Origin: Codonopsis lanceolata
Lineage: Eukaryota > Streptophyta > Magnoliopsida > Asterales > Campanulaceae
DNA length: 64,000 nt
Assembly (NCBI GenBank): GCA_013146195.2
Contig: CM028382.1
Span: 115,085,023 to 115,149,022, forward strand
Direction of reading: 5' to 3'
Made by a program: the position numbers and the translations under genes
In this document: one piece after another, positions 34,417-45,738 of the stretch
How positions within the stretch are numbered: position 1 is the stretch's first letter
How the letters are laid out: every line of letters starts with the position of its first letter
The notes under the pieces: model-generated
Databases searched by the model: none
What the model saw: the letters and a program-made list of their open reading frames with translations, nothing else
Told to the model about the DNA's origin: nothing

Positions 34417-34908
34417 CTAAAAGATCTCTCTAAATAAAGGCTTAGTCATTGGGTCAACCAACATGCTTCTAATAGAAATATATTCTAGAACAACTTTCTT
34501 TTCTATAACCATGCATATCTCTAGTGAAATGATACTTGATATTGATGTGTTCGTCTTCCCATGATACTTGGGATCTTTAGTGTAACCTAAAGCTACCATG
34601 CTATCACAAGCAATGACTACAGGATGATTCAAATGCGTCGTAACATCAAGATGCTGATAAAAACTCCTCAACCACACTGCTTCTTGAACTGCAGCCGAGT
34701 AAGCAATGTACTCTGACTCCATCATAGATAGGGTGGTGCTAGTCTGTCGCTTGCTACTCCGAGAGATAGCTTCACCACTAAGGAGGAAAGCGTAGCCCGA
34801 AGTAGATTTATAACCATCTACATCTCCAGCCCAATCCACATCAGTGAAACCTTTCAAACTCAAATCCTCACCTTGGTAACATAGGGTTAAATTTGTGGTT
34901 CCCAGCAA
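34417..34908 (-). pseudogene. copia RNase H (second element)
   Basis: Contains GFTDVDWAGDVDGYKSTSGY, SSKRQTSTTLSMMESEYIA, ACDSMVALGYTKDPKYHGKT and LVDPMTKPL, the normal copia RNase H landmarks with substitutions. The frame runs to a stop at 34417. Confidence 0.9.
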
Positions 34909-35899
34909 CTAACGCAGAACCCTTTTCACTACCATCCAGTGTTCAGGTCCAGGATTACTTTGGAATCGATTCAACATCCCAACTACAAAGGATAGGTCAG
35001 GTAGAGTACACACCATAGCATACATCAAACTCCCTACCGCATACGCATATGGAGTCGTAGACATTCTCTTCTTCTCTTTTTCATTCTTAGGGCATTGGTT
35101 TGTATTAAGGACACATCTTTTTTCCATTGGAGTGACAACGGGTTTTGAGTTAGTAATGTCAAATCGTTCGATGACTTTCTTTATGTAAATCTCTTGAGAC
35201 AAACCGAGAAATCTCTTCGAACAATCCCTAATGACTTTTACTCCAAGCACATAGCTTGCTTCACCCAAGTCTGTCATATTCAAAAGGGCAGACAACCACT
35301 CTTTGGTGGCATTTATCATCTCCATATTATTCCCAGCTAGTAGGATATCATCAACATATAATGATAGAATCAAGATCTTTTTTCTTAGATCGTTTAACAA
35401 ACACACAGTGGTCTTCCTCAATCATCACAAAGCCAATTGAGTTTATCGCTTGATGAAAGCGAATATACCACTGTCTAGATGAATGCTTGAGACCATAGAT
35501 GGAACGTTTGAATCGACATACTTTGAGCTTTTGTCTCTTGACTTCAAAACCCTTTGGTTGAGTCATATAGATCTCTTCATCTAGTTCTCCATTAAGAAAA
35601 GTAGTTTTAACATCCATCTGATAAAGTTCTAAATCCATATGCGCTACTATCGCTAGGATTAGGCGAACAGAGAAAAATTTCACCACTGGGGAGAATGTCT
35701 CCTCATAGTCTAAACTCTCTCTTTGGGTAAAGTCTTTCACCACAAGACATGCCTTATATTTGTCAATTGATCCATCTGTCTTTCGCTTGACTTTGAAAAC
35801 CCATTTGTTTCCAATAGTCTTACGACCTTGCGGAAGATCAACTAATTCCCAAAACTGATTCTTTTTTATAGAGGAAATTTCATCTTCCATTGCAGTCAT
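34909..35899 (-). pseudogene. copia reverse transcriptase (second element), two frames
   Basis: N-terminal half in one frame (EDEISSIKKNQFWELVDLP, KWVFKVKRKTDGSIDKYK, QMDVKTTFLNGELDEEIYM); C-terminal half in another (LYVDDILLAGNN, YVLGVKVIRD, YAVGSLMYAM). The catalytic YVDD is intact, but a frame change at about 35350-35400 and a stop before RNase H separate the parts. Confidence 0.9.
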
Positions 35900-36966
35900 A
35901 TATTCATTGTTTCTAGGTGAAGAAAGAGCTTCTTTGAATGATGTGGGCTTACTAGAATTGTAAGAAGTAGTTAAGAAAGATTCCTCTTCGATCGCGAATC
36001 AACGATGATGTATATTTCCATGTTTACTTCTTCGCTCTAGTATCGGACTCCCACTAGGATCCGTACTCCCACTCGGATGAAGATCACCTTGACTTTCATT
36101 GGCGACTTCCATAGGCTCAACCTTTTGTTGTACCATAGGATTAGGTTGAGACAATTCCCCCACCTTCACCAAAAGATGTCATATATTATTCTTCCATCTC
36201 AAAAAGTTCAAAGTCTTTCCAAACTTCACATATCTAAGGGAAATCATTCTCAATGAAATCAACATTGCTCGACTCTGATTCAGTCATTCCTACGTCAGGG
36301 TTTCCACCGTACATAACATAACCCTTTGAGGTATCCAAATACCTTATGAAAACATATTTGTTTCCTCTAGGGCCTAGTTTTCCAAACTTATTGGAGGTAT
36401 TATGGACATAACCTGCACAACCCCAAGGATAAAGATGCCCAAATTTAGGCTTCTCACATTTCCAGAGTTCATAGGGGGTTGTGGGAACTGATTTAGAAGG
36501 CACTCGATTAAGTATGTAGGCGGCAGTCATTAGCGCATCCCCCCAAAACAAAATTAGGAGGTTGGCCTATGCCATCATCGACCTAACAATTTCCAACAAT
36601 GTTCGATTACTTCGTTCTCCAACACCATTTTGTTGTAGAGTTCTAGGAATTGTCAATAGTCGGCGTATTCCTTTTTTCTCACACAAATCTTTAAATTGAT
36701 CAAATAAATATTCACGGCCCCGGTCAGTTCTAAAAGTTTTTAAGATTTTATCCTTTGATTCTCAACCTTTGCGAGAAAACGCTCAAAACATTTAAGAGCT
36801 TTATCGCGGTGAGAAATAAGGTAAACATAACCATAGCGTGTATAGTCATCGATTAAAGTAAGAAAATAGGAAGCTTCATGACGTACCTTTACATTCATTG
36901 GTTCGCAAATATCTGAATAGGCTAACTCTAATGGATGAGTGACCCTTTTGCCTTACCAAAAGGATT
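35900..36966 (-). pseudogene. copia integrase core and C-terminus (second element), fragmented
   Basis: The clearest piece is 36234-36551 (AAYILNRVPSKSVPTTPYEL, PKFGHLYPWGC, YVFIRYLDTSKGYVMYG). The core between 36560 and 36960 shows similarity over several frames only. Confidence 0.8.
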
Positions 36967-37500
36967 TCAGCAAGCTTTTCCTGTCAAACAAGATTCACAC
37001 AAGGGTAGGTTGACTTTGGTGAGAGACCCCAATAGGTCTTCTCTAGCTAATCTAGTCATCGTATCTTTTCCTATATGTCTAAGTCTAACTTGCCAAAACT
37101 TAGAATTAGAATCATCATAAATCATACAAGAAGAAGAATTATGAGATTCCAACAAATCTAATTTAAATAAATTATCTGACAAAAAACCATGTCCCAAAAT
37201 CTCATCACTAAAATAAATATCCAAGTGATCATTACTAAAATTAAAAGAATATCCATGCCCTATCAATTGTACTGCTGATAATAGATTATGTCGAATTTCA
37301 GGTGCATAAAGAACTTCATGAAGAGTCAATGTGTGTCCATTCTGCAAATGAAGTTGGTATGAGCCAACTCCTTTGACTTCTATAGACGAATTGTTTTCTA
37401 TGGAAATTCTTCTTGTACCTCCAAGAAATTTTCGATAATCTATAAATCCTCCTCGATCCCTCGTCACATGTTTGGTTGAGCCTGAGTCTACAATCCACAC
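36967..37500 (-). pseudogene. copia protease and integrase zinc domain (second element)
   Basis: Opens with WIVDSGSTKHVT (aspartic protease DSG), followed by LHEVLYAPEIRHNLLSAVQL and the pre-integrase block RLRHIGKDTMTRLAREDLLG with CESCLTGKAC. The zinc block keeps one His-His and two Cys positions. Confidence 0.88.
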
Positions 37501-37514
37501 AAGGAGAGAGTCAT

Positions 37515-38412
37515 CTAATAAAACATGAGAGCAAATACAACTTTACAAGGAGATAGGATTAAGGGATACCTTCTTGGGTTCTGGATAAGTCCGAGCAAAA
37601 TGACCCAATGTATCATAGTTGTAGCATTTCTGCTTAGCAATATTCTTTTTGCCTCTACGGTGTTTAGCAATCTTGCCACCTCTGGGGCCCAAATTATGAG
37701 TCTTCTTTCCTTTAGCTTGTTTCTTGGATTGCCCATGTGGTTTGCGTGGACCTTCAAGGGAAACAAGAGCAAGGTCACGAGTCGCAACACTTATTGCACG
37801 ATATGCTTCATGACACTCAGCCTTAAGCTCAACGTGGCGAGATACATCTGTAAAAGTCTTAATGGAATCCGTATGAGTCAAAATACACCTCAAATTACTC
37901 CAAGAGTCAGGCAGTGAATGAATCACTACTTGAACCCGTTGTTCATCAAATAAGATACAACCAAAAACCTTAAGCTCACGAATCATTACAGGCATCTTGC
38001 GTAGTTGTTTAGGAATAACACGTTTCTGGTCAATCTTATAACTTTCAAACTTGTAAGTCAAAGTCCTCAACTTTGTAGTAGAAGTATTCACATAAATAAA
38101 CTTAATTTCGTCCCACATATATTTTATAGTTAGGCAATCCTCAAACTCACCAGTCAGATCATTGTGCATGCTACTCAGCATAGTAAAACGTGCACATCTA
38201 TCTTTCTTTTTCCCAAGGAATTTCTGCATTTTCTAACGATGTTGGGTGATGGTCAAATTACCCATCTCTGGTTCTTTCATCACAGTATCTAGGTTGTCAA
38301 GAACCTCTTGCTCATTTAGCAAATACATGATTTTTCTCTGCCAAACACTATAGTTGGTGTCATCCAATTTCTCACCCTTGTTAAGGTTAGCGATTACATT
38401 TTTAGAAGTCAT
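37515..38412 (-). pseudogene. copia gag (second element) with stop codon and altered zinc knuckle
   Basis: Begins ATG at 38412 (MTSKNVIANLNKGEKLDD, then NYSVWQRKIMYLL). An in-frame TAG at 38236-38234 cuts it after about 58 codons; similarity goes on in MQKFLGKKKDRCARFTML and FESYKIDQKRVIPKQL. The zinc knuckle reads CYNYDTLGHFARTYPEP: the second and last Cys of CCHC are both Tyr. Confidence 0.87.
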
Positions 38413-38604
38413 TTCATTACAATTTGATGCAAGAATAAAGACATAAGCATATATATCGATTCACTTTCATTCCAAAAAATCAATTATTAAATATAATCAC
38501 ATCATACACGTAAGGAGGGAAAATTCGTGATGCTCATAATCACAACCAAAGTAAGCACAACATAAAAATATTCATAAATTGATAATTAGAACAAAAGAAA
38601 TAGA
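38413..38604 (-). other. Leader remnant of second copia element
   Basis: Non-coding sequence upstream of gag; the primer-binding site and 5' LTR expected here are absent. Confidence 0.5.
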
Positions 38605-38872
38605 CTTAAATCGTAATTTGGTAACCCTATTTTCCCACTTTTTGCAATAAGGTGACTACAATTTGTTTTTAAAATTTAGTCATTATACGTGGTTTAAACA
38701 TTCAATAAGGTCACTCAAGTCATTTCCGTCCGTTATGTTGGATAGAAATGGTTAAAAGACTAAAATACCCTATGAACAAAATCAAATTGTTTTGGCTTAA
38801 TCACAATTTGGTCACCCTACTTTCCCACTTTTGCAATAAGCTGACTCTCTACAAAAAAAAATTAATTTTTTT
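38605..38872. repeat. Dispersed repeat with direct end duplication
   Basis: AATTTGGTAACCCTATTTTC at about 38615 and AATTTGGTCACCCTACTTTC at about 38807, each followed by CCAC-TTTTGCAATAAG and a GTGACT/CTGACT, are direct repeats ~190 bp apart. No gene. Confidence 0.6.
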
Positions 38873-38889
38873 CAGCACCTCTCAATACA

Positions 38890-38892
<3 letters not shown>

Positions 38893-38938
<46 letters not shown>
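38893..38938. repeat. (AT)n microsatellite
   Basis: AT dinucleotide run of 46 bp. Confidence 0.95.
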
Positions 38939-38939
<1 letters not shown>

Positions 38940-38940
<1 letters not shown>

Positions 38941-39443
38941 TTTTAAAAAAAACCCTAACTTATCCCTTACCAGTTGCCACTCAATCCCCAAGTGCGGCAT
39001 CCCTTCTTCAAGACTCCAACCTCCTCCCCCGATTAGAGTCCCCCAACCTACCGACGGCAACGCGGCTAGTGTACGCTCAACGGTAACTCAGCATCAAAGC
39101 TCTCCCTTTGCTCAGTCTCTTACGCGTTTACTTAAACATGACAAACATGAAGATAGCTTGCTGGGGTGTTCATACCGTTTGGTGAATAACATGTGTCTTC
39201 AAAAGAAACAACTATATTGTTGACACAAAAAACTGGATAAATGCACATGTAATGTAGAGGTGACTGCTGAAAATATGATTGTATTTGACCCATACAAATT
39301 AATTGAATTTGACTCATACAAAATATCGAGAATGCATTGATCTGATTCCATACCGATCGATACCATGTCATAGGCACGGGCACAAAATCTAGTATTAATA
39401 TAATCCTACTCAAAAAATAAAAGTAAATAAATACGAAGTATAA
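38940..39443. other. No gene recognised
   Basis: No convincing coding sequence. GGCACGGGCACAAAATCTAGT at about 39372 looks like a Helitron-style 3' end but has no supporting hairpin or partner. Confidence 0.45.
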
Positions 39444-40070
39444 GGCAAAACACACATTTGGGTCATTGTACTTTACAGAAGGTTGCAATTAGGCCACTAC
39501 GACTTCAATTTTTTTGAAATGACCACTGTATTAGAGTTTTCTTTCAAATTTTACCCAATTTTTGAATGAACGTTAAATTCAAACGTTAACTTATGTTAAT
39601 TATCTATTTTACCCATGTCTTCATCTTTTCCGAAAAAAAAAATCTCAGATTCAAAAGAATTTACAAATTTACAAAACCAGGTCATTACAAAAAAATCCCA
39701 GATGGACTATCAGGAAAGGAAGCTTGGATCTTTCCATCTCACTTCATTCGTTAATGGAGGAATTTAGTGACCAACAAGTCAGAATTTGTAAATGGAAGAA
39801 TTTGGTTAATCATTGGACGTTTGAATTTAGTGACCAACAAGTCTGAATTCTTTAATTTTTTTTTTAATATGGGGTTTTTTTCGGAGAAGATGAAGACATG
39901 GGTAAAATAGGTAATTAACATAAGTTAACGTCCGAACTTAACGTCCATCCAAAACTTGGATAAAATTGCAAGATAACTCTTGTACAGTGGCAGCTCCGGA
40001 AAATTTTGAAGTCTCAGTGACCTAATTGCAACTTTCTATAAAGTACAATGGTCCAAAAGTGTGTTTTGCC
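39444..40070. mobile_element. Near-palindromic non-autonomous DNA element
   Basis: Left end GGCAAAACACACATTTGG and reversed right end GGCAAAACACACTTTTGG continue matching through TCATTGTACTTTA, AGTTGCAATTAGG and, inward, ACCCATGTCTTCATCTT, so inverted arms exceed 200 bp. The middle has a direct repeat of AATTTAGTGACCAACAAGTC. Flanking duplication is unclear (6 of 9 bases). No transposase. Confidence 0.8.
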
Positions 40071-40640
40071 TACATATAAATAAGTTAAAGACCAAGAAAG
40101 ACAAAACCTAATTTAAATCAATTAACTAAAATATTACAACTCAAATCATTTGAATATAAAATATCCGACGATGAGAATATTGAATACACTGTTGCCATTG
40201 ACAGTATTTGAGTATTCATAGTAAAGCAAGAGCAGGAACTACAAATCAATAATGAAATAGCCAGATTTGCGGTGAAGTTTTTTTGTATTGTTTAAATTGA
40301 GAAAAACTTCGACAGCAGGGTTCGAACCTGAGCAAATGACGTGAAATAAAGTACAGGTCTATGTCCTAAACCAGTCATAAATATCGATAACCTGGAATTA
40401 TCAGATTGAAATTTGACAAATAGCAGTTTAATTCTCAATATATACTGAACAGTAAGCAACAACAAAAAAACTCATATTTAATGAGTAATTCATGAACCCT
40501 GTAAATATATTATTGCATCAAGATTAGGCTAATCGGCTGATTCAGTTTGTTCAGCATAAGCTGATTAAAATAAAGTGCCAAACGTTGATATTGTAACCTT
40601 GGGTCTTCTACCATGTTTCAGTTTTATTTATTGCAAACCA
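40071..40640. other. No gene recognised; small dispersed repeats
   Basis: Contains GCAGGGTTCGAACCTGAGC at about 40317, matching an RNA polymerase III B-box, but no convincing A-box or tRNA fold, and a phrase shared with about 31735 (AGTTTTATTTATTGCAAACC). Confidence 0.45.
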
Positions 40641-41478
40641 CAGCAACATTTGAGAACAACCATGAAGGGACTCAACCATTCGCCATCCACGTGGCTGACA
40701 CGTGGCAGTCGGAACGACGACATCTGGCAACTGAACCGACGAGGCGCAGTTCAGCGCCATCCTCGACACGAGCACCACCAGGTCGACCAGACCCAGGCCC
40801 GGCAGACCTTACATGGTCGGTCCTCGGCTCTAGCCGACCAGCAGGAGAAAACGAGGACGTAAGTCCAACCGACCGGCCGAGCACGAGAACTTATGGTCGA
40901 TCCCGTGAACCGACCTAAACTAAGAAACGTCAGCTTAGTACAAAGTACACCAGGTGGCCCAGTTTGATTGGAGAGACACCAACGTGCTCTGCACCCGCCG
41001 CTCCACTTACGGTTGACCTACCTGATACTCTGACAAACCTGAAAAAGAGAGAACCAATAGGAGCCAGCCACCTCGGCCGACCAACAGATCCTGTCTCCAA
41101 CGTGCCGTCTTTGCCTGTCTTGCAAGCCAAACCTGGAGAGGAGTATAAAAAGGGAAGTAACCAACCTCACAAGGTATGACACTATTCACGCTCAACCAAC
41201 TCCCTACATTGAACATACAGATTATTGAGGGTGATCACAGGGAACGCATGTACACTCCAACGTTATCCCTTCACTGACTCTCACACCGGAGGGCTTTAGC
41301 TGGGATAACCTCCCAGCTCCCTAACCGGTGTTTTCTCTTGTCTAACAGGTCACACATATAGGAACAAGGAAGACGACAGTGGAACCAAAGAAGAACGCCC
41401 ACGGATATCCATCTTGCCGCTCCCACACGTATGCCTTTACCCGACCCGGCCACGTATACTCCACGTGTAGTCACCCAT
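40640..41478 (+). repeat. 5' LTR of the Tat-type element (start approximate)
   Basis: GC-rich with repeated CGACCGACC-like words. A TATA box, TATAAAA at 41144-41150 in GAGTATAAAAAGGG, marks the probable U3/R boundary. The end is placed before the ACTTGGCG primer-binding region. Without a second copy the left limit cannot be fixed. Confidence 0.6.
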
Positions 41479-41479
41479 A

Positions 41480-41515
41480 ACTTGGCGTGATCAAGTGGTT
41501 CCGTTGCCGGGAATC
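41480..41515 (+). promoter_or_regulatory. Primer-binding site of the Tat-type element, interrupted
   Basis: TTGGCG at 41482-41487, then 13 extra bases (TGATCAAGTGGTT), then CCGTTGCCGGGAA. Joined halves would resemble the complement of the 3' end of tRNA-Asp, used by related plant elements. Confidence 0.55.
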
Positions 41516-41570
41516 AAAAATTTCTTTCTTCTTTTTCCTGTCTTCCATTTCTTAGACCTGACTATAACCC

Positions 41571-43460
41571 ATGGAAAGAACAACCCCCACAAAACAAAAC
41601 CAGCCAGGAGCAAATGAGCCCGTCCCCTCGACCATACAGCCTCCCCAAACAACCAATAGGCCCACAGAAATAGACCTGACCACTGCAAGCTCAAAAACCT
41701 TCAAGGGAAAAGGAGTCACAGATGTGGCTCGTAACTTGGGGGCTGATCTCAACCGAGCTGATTCCTCCTTCGTCGGGGGAGAGGAGGAGGAAGAAGAGAT
41801 ACGCCTCGTAGGTTTTAAGGCCCACGCGCAGACACCAACAAGTGAACAGGAGAAATACTTGGAGGAACTGAAGTATTGGGAACGCCGAAAACTTTACCTC
41901 CAAGAAATCCAAGAGGCAGAGCAAAAAGTGTACGAGCTGAGCAAAAGGGTGGGGGCCACACCAAATATGATAGTCACACAGGAACCGATACGGGCGAACG
42001 AGGAAGCCCCATCAAGGGGCAAAGAGAAAAGAAAGGCCACCCCTCGCCCGAGCGTGAAGTCGAGGTTGGGAGGAAGGATGGTCGAGCACGTCCGGAAGCC
42101 AAGCATTCACAGCCGGCTCACATTTCCCGATGAGTCAAGATGCCCACCTTCCCGAACTAGGGAGAAGAGCGAGGAAGGAGAATCTCAACCAAGAGCGGAG
42201 GCAATGAAGAGCAGAACGTGCGAGCATTGTACTCACCCTCAACAATCTGGGATAGAGAACGAAAAAGTGGTCGGAACGCGACCACGGAAGTACAAAAAGA
42301 AGCCCCCAAGTCCCCGCCCGTGGAGGTCGAACAGGAAGTGAAGTATCTTCGAGGCAGGCTTGAAGCAATTGAAAAAGGGAAGTCGATGATGCTCCCCCCA
42401 TCCAAGAACGGACCATTCAAGGAAAAAATGAGGAAAGCCCCACTGCCCGACAAAAAGTTGCCTAACTTTGACTCTTATCAAGGGCTCACTAGTGCGGTCG
42501 ACCACATCGCCAGCTTCGAAGTCAAGATGAATGCAATAGCCCCAGAGGACGAGGATGCTTGGGGAAAAATCTTCGCAGGCACCCTACAGGGAAAAGCCTT
42601 GAAATGGTACACAGGATTACCACCAGATTCAGTGGGAACGTGGGATGAGTTCAGACAGATGTTCGTGACGCAATTTTCTTCAAGAGGCAAAGAACCGAAG
42701 AAGCAGCACTTACGCAAAGATCCAACAAAGGCGTCATAACGAGTCCAATCAAATGTACATGGACCGATTCATGGCTATGGTCGACCAAATACCGTACATC
42801 TCGAGGAGTCCATTAAAATGTGCTTCATCTCGGGCCTACAGCAGGGCCTGATGAGACAAGAGATGATGCTCCGAGATCATGGGTCAGTAGGAGAGATGTA
42901 CGCCCACGCTCTTAGGGTGATAAACGCCGAGGATGCGAAGAGGGATGGAAAGAAGAAGGAACAGGAAGGATCCAACCGAACACAAGATAGTTGGAGGAGA
43001 GATGGCCGAGGAGATTCCTGCAGGCGCGAAGACAATCGAGGAAGAAACAAGTGGGATGATATGGAGTGGACTCCTCTAAACACTAGTCGCGAGCATATTA
43101 TGAACGTCCTTCTTGACCAGAATAGAATTGGGCGACCACCCCCGCTAAAGGAAACACGGTACCCGCGAAATCCTAACAAACACTGCGCATATCACAAGGA
43201 CGTCGGCCACACAACTGAGGAATGCATCAACTTGAAGCGAGCAATTCAGAAGCTAATAGACAGAGGGGAGCTCAGGAGGTTCGAGCAGAGAAATAACCGA
43301 GGAGATCGAGGAGAGCGAGGAGGAGAACAACGACAAAACCAGGACCCACAACCAGACAACCCAAGGCCAAGGAATGTGATCGACACGATCAGAGAAGCCA
43401 CTCCGAGTGGTACCCGGCTCAAGAATATGATTTATAATCTGAAACATGTGGTGAATGCAA
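41571..43460 (+). pseudogene. Tat-type gag, several frames
   Basis: ATG at 41571 (MERTTPTKQNQPGAN) opens a charged N-terminal region. The capsid part is in another frame from about 42218 (LPNFDSYQGLTSAVDHIASF, AWGKIFAGTLQGKALKWYTG, WDEFRQMFVTQFSS), with a break at 42739, then MCFISGLQQGLMRQEM. A zinc finger CAYHKDVGHTTEEC is at about 43183-43225. Confidence 0.85.
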
Positions 43461-43945
43461 TGCCCCGAAAAGACGAAGAAGGAGGCATTACATTTATGCC
43501 GAGTGAGCTAGCCATTAGCGAAACGGCAAGGCAGCAGCCACTAACTTTGAGGGTTGGAATCCATAATAGTGACGTAAAGAGGGTCTTGATAGACACGGGG
43601 GCATCGAGAGACATTTTGTACTACAAATGCTTTGTCGGTCTGAAGTTGGGGGACGCCCATCTCAGGCCAAGTTCAGTACAATTGGAAGGCTTCACCGGAC
43701 ACCAGGTCGCGGTAAAAGGGTCGATCACCCTCAAGGTTGTATTAGGAGAAGAAACCACCACACCTCGAACGGAGGAGGTGGATTTTCTTGTGATTGACCT
43801 CCCTTCCCCATACAATGCAATCCTGGGTTCCCCGGCCCAAACAAAGTTTCAGATGGTCTCCTCGCTGGCCCATCAAAGGGTGAAGTATCCCACGAGCAAC
43901 GGGACAGGAATAGTGCTTAATGACCCGGCCAGCACTCTTGAATAA
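43461..43945 (+). pseudogene. Tat-type aspartic protease
   Basis: In frame with the gag end: VKRVLIDTGASRDILYYKC holds the DTGAS active site, followed by LEGFTGHQVAVKGSITL and PYNAILGSPAQTKFQMV, the protease C-terminal block of this lineage. The frame stops at 43945. Confidence 0.87.
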
Positions 43946-44263
43946 TCTACAAAGAAAAGGTGAATACAGCCCAACCTCGAACGGAGGTGGCAGAGGAGAA
44001 TAGGTCGACGAAGAAGGCAAGAGAGGATGGAGGGGAAATTGTCCCCATCGTTAATACACCAGTTGAAGCTCCCAAAGCATAGCAATTAGCGCGAGCTGGG
44101 AACGCCAGCTCGCCGCCAAAGGAAAACATGGAGGCAATGGCGCCCAAACCCCAAATAAAGTCAAGGAGAGCAACCAAGAAAATAGTGATGGTGGAAAGCT
44201 CAGATACTGGAGACCGACTGGAGATCAAGCCAGACGAGGACTTGGAAGAAATAGTGATTAACC
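43946..44263 (+). other. Protease-RT linker of the Tat-type element
   Basis: Charged, low-similarity region with a frame from 44128 (SRRATKKIVMVESSDTGDRL) leading to RT. Such linkers are variable in the lineage. Confidence 0.5.
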
Positions 44264-45196
44264 TTGACTTCCCAGAGCAAAAAGTCAAGGTCGGGAGAGA
44301 GATACCAGAAGAGGAGCGAGCAAAGAATCATTAAGCTCCCCGAAGGAGAGTCCGACGTCTTCGCCTGGAGGGTCGAGGACATGGAAGGAATCAGCCAGGA
44401 CGTGGCTGTGCATAAACTTAGCATCGATCCCGATGCCATTCCTATACAACAAAAGGCAAGAATTTTTTCTCCCCAAAAGCAAGAGGCGATCAAGGAAGAA
44501 GTATCCAGGCTGCTCAAAGCAAAGATAATAAAGGAGGTTCTGTATGCAACGTGGATAGCTAATGTGGTCATGGTGAAAAGTCGAGCGGAAAATGGAGAAT
44601 GTGCGTGGACTTCACCGACTTAAACAAGGCTTGCCCCAAAGACTGGTATCCCCTGCCGAGGATCGACCAGCTCGTAGACTCGTTAGCCGGGCACAAGATC
44701 CTCGAAGTTTTGTCGATGCCTATTCGGTATCATCAAATAAGAATGTGGTCGGCCGATCAAATACACAAGGATCGCATCGCTACACCATGATGCCTTTCGG
44801 TTGCCACGACAAAGAATGGTGATAAGGTGTTCGCGGGGAGAAACGTGGAAGCATACATCGAATATGGTGATCAAGACAAAGTCGAGAGACCTAAAAGAAA
44901 CCTTTGCAAACCTGAGGAAGCATAAAATGAAGTTAAACCCGGCAAAGTGCGCTTTCGGGGTGGTTGCTGGAAAATTCCTCGGTTACATGGTCAATGAAAG
45001 GGGGATTGAAGCCAACCCCGAGAAGATAAAGGCCCTGACGACCATGGACCCTCCCGAATGTATCAAGCATGTCCAAAAACTTAACGGTCGGATCACCGCT
45101 CTCAGCCGCTTCATAGCCAAGTCGGCAGAGAGAAGTCTACCATTTTTCAAGACACTGAAAGGGGGGAAAAATTCCTATGGTCGGACGAATGTATAA
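44264..45196 (+). pseudogene. Tat-type reverse transcriptase, catalytic box lost
   Basis: ESDVFAWRVEDMEGI, KEEVSRLLKAKIIKEVLY and CVDFTDLNKACPKDWYPLPR are in three frames. The expected YIDDM box near 44853-44868 reads YIEY, a small deletion having removed both aspartates. After it: VIKTKSRDLKETFANLRKHK and LGYMVNERGIEANPEKIKAL. Confidence 0.88.
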
Positions 45197-45644
45197 AGGC
45201 CTTTAGCGAGCTCAAGGAATACCTCGGTCGGCCACCTCTGCTCAGCATTCCCATCCCCGAAGAGAAGCTATACGTATACTTGGCTGCATCCGACGGCGCA
45301 TCGATGTCGAGGAGGAGGATAAATTGCAAAAACCAGTTTACTACGTGTCTCATGCCCTAACCGAAGTTGAGGAGAGATATTTGGAGATTGAGAAATTGGT
45401 ACTTGCCCTAGTAATTGCTGCTCGAAAACTGAAAGCGTACTTCCAAGCTCACCCGATAGTGGTTTACACAGACTTCCCGATGAGACAGATCCTGCATAAG
45501 CCAGACATGGCAGGAAGAATGCTAAAATGGTCGGTTGAGCTATCAGGGTACGGGATTGAATATGAGCCGAGGAGAACCATTCGAGCTGTGTTTTCGCGTA
45601 CTTCATCGCCGAAACTTCATTTACAAAAGAATGACCAAGGATAA
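45197..45644 (+). pseudogene. Tat-type RT-linked RNase H
   Basis: QKPVYYVSHALTEVEERYLE, EKLVLALVIAARKLKAYFQ and HKPDMAGRMLKWSVELSGYG. The frame ends at 45644 after a degraded C-terminus. Upstream half is in another frame (about 45197-45320). Confidence 0.87.
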
Positions 45645-45738
45645 TACGGAGGAAAGCCAGGGAAATCCAAGCACGACCGAGGAAAAGATCAAGGACAAAT
45701 GAACAGAGCCTAGACCACCCGAGCATTGGACCCTATTT

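Larger units (their letters stand above)
32344..38604 (-). mobile_element. Second Ty1/copia retrotransposon, minus strand, 5' LTR missing
   Basis: Minus-strand order from high to low coordinates: leader, gag, protease, integrase, RT, RNase H, untranslated segment, 3' LTR. No matching LTR follows the leader at 38413-38604, so the 5' end is lost. Several frames and a stop in gag show it is dead, though RT keeps YVDD. Confidence 0.88.

Noticed and set aside
37525..37917. 130-codon plus-strand open frame
   Set aside because: Antisense shadow of the copia gag.
39370..39395. Helitron 3' end (GGCACGGGCACAAAATCTAGT) and a similar phrase at about 24083
   Set aside because: No stem-loop at the right distance and no helicase nearby; kept only as a note.
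40310..40345. tRNA gene or SINE
   Set aside because: GGGTTCGAACC matches a B-box, but no cloverleaf, A-box at proper distance, or poly-A/T tail could be found.
40575..41216. Several open frames of 66-101 codons
   Set aside because: Lie in the GC-rich U3 of the Tat-type LTR on both strands; frames are open because stops are rare at this composition.
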